This document shows positions 43,743 to 48,810 of a stretch of 51,360 bases of DNA, one piece after another. The number at the start of each line of letters is the position of its first letter. Position 1 is the stretch's first letter. Source of the DNA: an uncultured Pseudomonadota bacterium. Its GTDB lineage: Bacteria > Pseudomonadota > Gammaproteobacteria > Burkholderiales > Rhodocyclaceae. The stretch lies in contig CAMLHL010000011.1 of assembly GCA_946479855.1 (NCBI GenBank), positions 1-51,360 on the forward strand. The letters run 5' to 3'. The notes below the pieces were generated by a model that saw only the letters and a program-made list of their open reading frames with translations, did not search any database and was not told where the DNA came from. The position numbers and the translations under genes were made by a program.

Positions 43743-45692
43743 TCAGCTGGTCTGCAGCTTGTGGGAGAACTTGAGGATGATGAATTCGGCTGGTCGTACG
43801 ACGGCCATGCCGATCTCGACGTTCATCCGGCCCTCCAGGATGTCCTGTGCGCTCATCGTGACGCCCAGCCCGCAGCGGACAAAGAAGGCGTCCTTGGTCG
43901 TCGCGCCGGCCAGGGCGCCTTCGCGCCATTTCTGCGTCAGGTAGTTCTCGATCATGCCGCGCACCTTGACCCAGGTATTGGCATCGTTCGGTTCGAAGAC
44001 CGCCCAGTAGGTCGATTTCTTGATCGATTCCTCGACCATGTTGAAGAAGCGGCGGACTGAGACATAGCGCCATTCGTTGTCGTTGCCGGCCAGCGTGCGG
44101 GCGCCCCAGACCAGGGTGCCCTTGCCGACGAAGGCACGGATGGCGTTGATCGACTTGCCGGAGACGGCATCGACGTTGAGGGCATCGGTTTCGCTGGTCG
44201 TAAAACTGGCGGCCGGGGCGACGACCCCGTTCAGGCTGACATTGGCTGGTGCCTTCCAGACGCCGCGCTGGTTGTCGACCAGGGCGTAGATGCCGGCGAT
44301 GGCGCCGCTCGGCGGGCACAGGGTCAGCGTCGAGCCGATGCCGTTGATGACGTTGCGGTAGGGGGTGAAGGTTTCGTACAGCGTCTGTTCGTTGAGGCCG
44401 CGGTAATTGGCGATGCCGGAGACGATGCCGGCAATCGCGCCGCTGGCCGCCGAAAAGCCTTTCTGCAGCCCGGGCAGCGCGCTGTCCATGACCGCCTTGA
44501 CGGTTGCGCCGGCCGTATTGCCGCTGGCGGCGGCCGGGGCGCTGGCACCGAAGATGGCGCCCCAGGCCGCGGTCGCCGGCGGCGTATTCTGGTCCCATTC
44601 GACGGTATAGGCGCCGCCGGCGCTGACGATGTCGGCCGCCATTTCCTTTTCCAGCGCAATCAGGCCGGCGAAGGCCGGCGCCAGCGTGCCGCCGATCATC
44701 GTGTTGATGTCGGCGACCAGCTTGGCATTGCTGAGCGGCGTCGCATCGACCAGCCCGTCGACCACCCTGGCGATGCCGAAGACGAATTCGAAAAGCAGGG
44801 CAACATCGGCCGGCCCCGGCGCCGCCTTGGCCTTGTAGGCCGCCAGCTTCTTGGCGAAGGCACTGGACAGCGTTTCACCGGCCCCGGCATAGGCAGCGAC
44901 CGCGGCGGCCAGCGTCGCGCCGTCGGCACTCAACTGGTCGAGGGCGTCGAGCGCCGCGAGAATGCCGGGCTCGGTGCTCAGATCCTTCAGCGCTTGCGGA
45001 ATGCCGTTCCGGACCACTTTGTCGCGCACCTGGGCATAGCCGACCGGCTTGCTGTAGTTGAGTTTCAGCCAGGGCGTATAGGCCGCCCCGTATTTGAGGT
45101 TGTTGATGCCGATCTTGTCGCGGAAGCTGGCGCCGTTCGGATCATTCTGGCGCAGGTCGAGCACGGCGACGCGATCCTTCAGCTCGCCGCACTGCTTGAG
45201 GGCCTCCTGCTGCACGGCGGCCAGATCGTCGGCGCCGAGCGTCGCCGCATCGGGAAAGAGCAGGATGGTCGGCTCGTCCACCTTGGCGACGGCCTGGACC
45301 CCGAGCTTGAGTTCATCGCGGTCGACCGCCGGAGCGGTCGCCTTGTAGGCACCGGCCGAAACGATGTAGCAGTCGCCGCCGCCGTTGTCGTAGAAGAGGC
45401 GCAGGCTGTCGTACATGAAATAGCTGTTGCTGATCTCCGCCGACAGGAAGTTGCCGGCTTCGTCAATGCTGGCCTGGCTGACCGTGTAGCTCGGCCCCTT
45501 GCCGTAATAAGCCTCGAATTCGAGCAGCGACTTGATGAGCTTCGGCGCATTGACCAGATCGCCGGCAGTGATCAGCGTATCGACGGCGGTATAACCAATG
45601 AAGGCGGGAATCGCGGTTTCCACCTCGGCAACCGAAGGCGGAAAGACCGAAATTTCCTCGATATAAACATCCGGAGTACGGTAGGTTGGCAT
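43743..45692 (-). CDS. Contractile tail sheath protein, Afp2/3/4-like (649 aa)
   Basis: The N-terminus PTYRTPDVYIEEISVFPPSV and AIPAFIGYTA are the classic sheath start that forms the N-terminal interlocking strand. Further marks are LFYDNGGGDCYIVSAG, TSETDALNVDAVSGKSINAI, GKGTLVWGARTLAGNDNEWR and the C-terminal VRPAEFIILKFSHKLQTS, which supplies the C-terminal strand. At 649 residues it is larger than many sheath proteins, with an Ala/Gly-rich central insertion (about 230-440) that probably forms an outer surface domain. Afp has three sheath genes; only one is seen here. An AAGGGGG ribosome site precedes the ATG. Confidence 0.93.
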   Translation of the reverse strand: MPTYRTPDVYIEEISVFPPSVAEVETAIPAFIGYTAVDTLITAGDLVNAPKLIKSLLEFEAYYGKGPSYTVSQASIDEAGNFLSAEISNSYFMYDSLRLFYDNGGGDCYIVSAGAYKATAPAVDRDELKLGVQAVAKVDEPTILLFPDAATLGADDLAAVQQEALKQCGELKDRVAVLDLRQNDPNGASFRDKIGINNLKYGAAYTPWLKLNYSKPVGYAQVRDKVVRNGIPQALKDLSTEPGILAALDALDQLSADGATLAAAVAAYAGAGETLSSAFAKKLAAYKAKAAPGPADVALLFEFVFGIARVVDGLVDATPLSNAKLVADINTMIGGTLAPAFAGLIALEKEMAADIVSAGGAYTVEWDQNTPPATAAWGAIFGASAPAAASGNTAGATVKAVMDSALPGLQKGFSAASGAIAGIVSGIANYRGLNEQTLYETFTPYRNVINGIGSTLTLCPPSGAIAGIYALVDNQRGVWKAPANVSLNGVVAPAASFTTSETDALNVDAVSGKSINAIRAFVGKGTLVWGARTLAGNDNEWRYVSVRRFFNMVEESIKKSTYWAVFEPNDANTWVKVRGMIENYLTQKWREGALAGATTKDAFFVRCGLGVTMSAQDILEGRMNVEIGMAVVRPAEFIILKFSHKLQTS

Positions 45693-45706
45693 GGACTGAC
45701 CCCCTT

Positions 45707-46705
45707 CTAAGGTTTGGCGAGGTGGACGATGAAGCGCGCCTGCGCCCGGTCGGAAGCGGCCTGGGGCAGATGCTGGACAAGAATTTCGGCATTGCGCCTG
45801 AGTTGCAGCTTGCGGTAGCCGCCCGCCCGGCGGGCGACCGGCGTCTGCGACTGGAAGAGGACGATGCGCGCCGCCGCATCGCCGAGGGCCGAGGCCGGGA
45901 GGTCATCGACAGTAAAGAGATCGGGCGTAATCTTGTCGAAACCGAGCACCGCCCGCCCCTGTTCGCCCGCCCCGGCATCGGCCAACTGGAGCTGGCCGAA
46001 CTCGGCGGCGCCGAAATTGCGGGCGACGATGTAATACTGCAATCGCTCGCGGCGCGCCTGCAATGCAATGCGGAAAGTCGGGGGATTTGGGTAAAAACTC
46101 CGGTCAACCGTCAGAGCCAGCATTCCCCAGAGGCCTTCGCCGGCCAGCGCCGGGGATTGCAGCCAGTGCGACTCCTGCGCCGGGCCCCCGGCCGTTTCGG
46201 ACAAGGTGTAGCGGCCATCGGGCCAGTCCCGGGTTGCGAAGAACGCCTCATCCTGTCCGGCAGTCAATGTCTGCTCGACCAGCGGCGTGGCGCCAAGCTG
46301 CCAGCGCAGGGTCAGCGGCCGCGCCGTCGGCGCCGGTGCGATGCGCTGACGGGGCGCGATGAATTCGGCCGCCACGGCCGGATCGAGGGTAGCCGGCTGG
46401 AGGCGGTTGCCATAAAGCGGCAGACCGGCCGGGACAAGCGGCGTTTCGGTGAAATTGGCGAAATACGGATTGATCACGCGCAGACCGATGAGCAGCGTCG
46501 TGCCGTGCAGATCACGCCGGGGATGGCCAGCCTCGTCGGCCTCGAAGAGGATCGTCAGGCGACCGTCGCGAACCCGTGTCAGCAGCTTGCCGGCAGCCAG
46601 CGCCGGCGTCGTTCCCGGCACCACGAAATCGATGTCGGGACACGCCCCCTGATAGTAGGCGTGCGCGACTTCGACCTGGAGAAGGGGACGGAAGCAGATG
46701 CTCAT
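45707..46705 (-). CDS. eCIS-associated protein of unknown function (332 aa)
   Basis: The protein is beta-rich with no enzyme motif, signal peptide or membrane segment. It begins MSICFRPLLQVEVAHAYYQG and contains LFEADEAGHPRRDLHGTTLL, GLRVINPYFANFTETPL and LQYYIVARNFGAAEFGQLQL. It lies between the DUF4255 cap gene and the sheath gene, and its ATG overlaps the cap gene's stop by 4 bases, so it is translated with the machine. Similar beta-rich proteins occupy this slot in some Bacteroidetes systems. It may be a collar or cap partner, or a surface component; I cannot assign a function. Confidence 0.7.
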   Translation of the reverse strand: MSICFRPLLQVEVAHAYYQGACPDIDFVVPGTTPALAAGKLLTRVRDGRLTILFEADEAGHPRRDLHGTTLLIGLRVINPYFANFTETPLVPAGLPLYGNRLQPATLDPAVAAEFIAPRQRIAPAPTARPLTLRWQLGATPLVEQTLTAGQDEAFFATRDWPDGRYTLSETAGGPAQESHWLQSPALAGEGLWGMLALTVDRSFYPNPPTFRIALQARRERLQYYIVARNFGAAEFGQLQLADAGAGEQGRAVLGFDKITPDLFTVDDLPASALGDAAARIVLFQSQTPVARRAGGYRKLQLRRNAEILVQHLPQAASDRAQARFIVHLAKP

Positions 46706-47274
46706 TTTTCGTGCAGATCCAGCGCGATCGCCGTGATCGGCTCGCCCGGCATGAAGGGTTCGCGATCCTGAATGGCGACCAGCCGCGCCCGGTAAAGCAC
46801 CGAGGGCTGGTACTTGGCGCCGATGCTGGCCCAGATCTGGTTCAAGGTTTCCGGCGTCACGCTGTACAGCTCCATGACGATCTTGCCGAGGCGCGGATCG
46901 AGGGCTGGATAATCCTCGGCGCTGAACACCGGATGCGACTGGAAGAAGGTCAGCACGTTCGACAAGGTTTTCAGCGTCAACGGATAGCTGGTCATCCGGG
47001 CGGCGAAAAGCAGGGTCAGGTTCAGCTTCAGTTCGGGCTGCAGCACCATCTCGCGGCCATTGAACATGACCCGGGCCGGCACCTGTTCGCGCATGACGCG
47101 CTCTTCCTCGACATTGACCAGAGCGAGGGCGACAGTGCCGCTGGTGACGGCCAGATTCCCCTTTTCGTCGAGGATGCCGCCTGGCACGACCTGGCCCAGC
47201 GCGGCCGAACCGGTCCGACGCAACAAGTAGGCATTGAACTCATCTGCCAGAAAAGACACCGCTACATCAAGCAT
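46702..47274 (-). CDS. DUF4255 protein, tail-terminator/cap, Afp16-like (190 aa)
   Basis: The protein begins MLDVAVSFLADEFNAYL and continues ALALVNVEEERVMREQVP, LKLNLTLLFAARM and LKTLSNVLTFFQSHPVFSAE. This is the DUF4255 pattern, the family of the Pvc16/Afp16 cap that ends the tube and sheath. It is the first gene of the eCIS operon. The start at 47274 has GAGAGAGGCGG upstream; a 68-codon extension reads through the AT-rich promoter region and is not credible. Its stop overlaps the next gene's start (ATGA). Confidence 0.88.
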   Translation of the reverse strand: MLDVAVSFLADEFNAYLLRRTGSAALGQVVPGGILDEKGNLAVTSGTVALALVNVEEERVMREQVPARVMFNGREMVLQPELKLNLTLLFAARMTSYPLTLKTLSNVLTFFQSHPVFSAEDYPALDPRLGKIVMELYSVTPETLNQIWASIGAKYQPSVLYRARLVAIQDREPFMPGEPITAIALDLHEK

Positions 47275-47425
47275 GCCGCCTCTCTCATCGTTCTTACCGG
47301 GGTAGACCGGTTGGCAACGAGGGGCCGGAACACGCCCGGTACATCCCGTTGCCAGATGCCGAAAAAACGTAAAAACCAGTAAAGCACAGTAAATATTTTT
47401 TGTCATCGACATTTTCAATATGCAT

Positions 47426-47448
47426 ATTTTCTGATTCATGCAGAAAAT
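47426..47448. repeat. Inverted repeat in the eCIS leader
   Basis: ATTTTCTG (47426-47433), loop ATTCATG and CAGAAAAT (47441-47448) are perfect 8-bp arms. Immediately beside them is the palindrome AATATGCATATT (47417-47428), sharing three bases. They lie just downstream of the candidate eCIS promoter, so they could be an operator or leader hairpin. Confidence 0.45.
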
Positions 47449-47459
47449 TGACCGCCGCA

Positions 47460-47488
47460 GATATAACAAAAATATCAATCACAGTTAA
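47460..47488 (-). promoter_or_regulatory. Candidate sigma-70 promoter for the eCIS operon
   Basis: Read on the reverse strand: TTAACT (47483-47488), a 17-base spacer and TATATC (47460-47465), about 185 bases upstream of the DUF4255 start. It lies in the most AT-rich stretch of the window, with the 14-bp palindrome (47487-47500) touching its -35. Confidence 0.45.
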
Positions 47489-47500
47489 AACGATCGTTTT
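47487..47500. promoter_or_regulatory. Perfect 14-bp palindrome, candidate operator
   Basis: AAAACGATCGTTTT is a perfect inverted repeat between the candidate reverse (eCIS) and forward (caspase) promoters. Its position, overlapping the eCIS -35 by two bases, suits a repressor or activator site that could control both directions. Confidence 0.5.
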
Positions 47501-47540
47501 TTGCGAAAAAGACTGTTCGCCACACTTTGGCTGCCAATTA

Positions 47541-47569
47541 TTGAATTTTGCCAACAATTGCAAAAATAT
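47541..47569 (+). promoter_or_regulatory. Candidate promoter for the caspase-hydrolase operon
   Basis: TTGAAT (47541-47546), a 17-base spacer and AAATAT (47564-47569) lie about 370 bases upstream of the caspase gene. TTGACC at 47590-47595 is an alternative -35 without a good -10. The rest of the 666-base gap (47275-47940) holds a short Arg/Pro-rich frame I do not trust, one CGGTCGACCG palindrome (47851-47860), and nothing else I can identify. Confidence 0.35.
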
Positions 47570-47940
47570 ATCTTCCTCGCCGCTCCCCCTTGACCTAGAC
47601 TGGACAATGACAGTTCAATAGCACGGGACGTCGAGCAAACTTCGCTCCGCTTGCGCAATCGAGCCAAGGCATGGGTATCGCCGCCGCGGCCAAAAAAGCA
47701 CCATGTCATAGAGGGGATGCATGCGATACACCATTCGCGCAGTCACCAGAAAGACGTCGGCTGACGGGCATGCCCCGGATTCGGCCAGCGCCTCGTGCGT
47801 CGTCCCGCCTCGTCATTCCAGCCCCCATCCCGGGCAAGACCGGTCCCTTGCGGTCGACCGGAAAAATCCCCCCAAAAACCTTGCCGCCGCTCGGGCAGCG
47901 AGGCTGTCGCACAAAAACCCACCCTGAAGGAGACCTGACC

Positions 47941-48774
47941 ATGGCCAAGAAAGCACTGTGCATCGGCATCAACAACTACCCCGGTACCCACATGGACCTC
48001 CAGGGTTGCGTCAACGACGCACAGGACTGGGCGGCCGAACTGGCGGCCCGCGGTTTTCAGGTCACGACCCTGCTCGACGACCAGGCGACCAAGGCCGCCA
48101 TGGTCGCGGCGATGAGCGAACTGATCGGCGCCGGCGCCAGGGGCGACACGCTGGTCATCACCTATTCCGGCCACGGCACCTACCAGCCGGACACCGACGG
48201 CGACGAGGCCGACGGCCTGGACGAGGCGCTCTGCCCCTACGACCTGCAGACCCGGGGCGAGGCGCTGACCGACGACGAGATCCGCAACCTGTTCCTGGCC
48301 CGCAAGGCCGGCGTGCGCATCGTGCTGCTTGCCGACAGTTGCCATTCCGGCACCGTGACCCGTGCCGCCCAGGGGGAAAAGGATGCCGATACCCGGCCGC
48401 GCTTCATGCCGATGGGCAACTGGCTGCCGGAAAACCTGCTGCCCAAGGACCGTGCCGGCCAGGTGGCGACGACGATGGTCGGCGCGACGGGAAGCACGCC
48501 CTTCTTCGGCGCCTATTCGAACAAGCTCGGCGATCTGCTGCTGGCCGGCTGCAAGGAAGGCCCCAACAACTACAGCTACGACGCCCGGATCAACGGCCGC
48601 TACAACGGCGCCTTCACCTACTACGCGCTAAAGGCGCTGAAGAGCCAGAAACCCGGGGCCAGCTACGCCGACTGGCACAAGGCCATCGGCAAGTACCTGC
48701 CTTCGGCCAATTACCCGCAGGTACCGCAGATCGTCGGCAGCGCCACCGCACGCAAGGGCAAGATTTTCGAATAA
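47941..48774 (+). CDS. Caspase-like (metacaspase type, peptidase C14) protein (277 aa)
   Basis: The N-terminus KKALCIGINNYPG, followed by LQGCVNDAQDWAAEL and VTTLLDDQATKAAM, is the standard opening of caspase-fold peptidases. The catalytic dyad is intact: His78 in TYSGHGTY and Cys134 in LADSCHSGTV. An acidic loop after the His (DTDGDEADGLDEALCPYD) is typical of bacterial metacaspase-like enzymes, which cut after basic residues and may need calcium. It has no partner domain or signal peptide, so it acts in the cytosol. The ATG at 47941 has an AAGGAG site. It heads a forward operon divergent from the eCIS operon; the hydrolase gene follows after 36 bases. Confidence 0.92.
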   Translation: MAKKALCIGINNYPGTHMDLQGCVNDAQDWAAELAARGFQVTTLLDDQATKAAMVAAMSELIGAGARGDTLVITYSGHGTYQPDTDGDEADGLDEALCPYDLQTRGEALTDDEIRNLFLARKAGVRIVLLADSCHSGTVTRAAQGEKDADTRPRFMPMGNWLPENLLPKDRAGQVATTMVGATGSTPFFGAYSNKLGDLLLAGCKEGPNNYSYDARINGRYNGAFTYYALKALKSQKPGASYADWHKAIGKYLPSANYPQVPQIVGSATARKGKIFE

Positions 48775-48810
48775 GCCGCCCCCTACCCCAGCCCCTCCGA
48801 GGAGACTCGC

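Noticed and set aside
24835..47274. Prophage interpretation of the tail genes
   Set aside because: No capsid, portal, terminase, lysis, integrase or replication genes; DUF4255, LysM hub, AAA+ ATPase and DUF4157 genes are eCIS hallmarks.
24835..47274. Type VI secretion interpretation because of VgrG and PAAR
   Set aside because: No TssJLM membrane complex, TssBC pair, TssK or ClpV; the sheath has the single-protein tail type and the ATPase is Afp15-like.
47721..47927. Possible 68-aa protein just upstream of the caspase gene (after GAGGGG)
   Set aside because: A ribosome-like site precedes it, but the product is Arg/Pro/Ser-rich with no structure or family signal, and it overlaps what looks like untranslated leader. 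Not strong enough to call.
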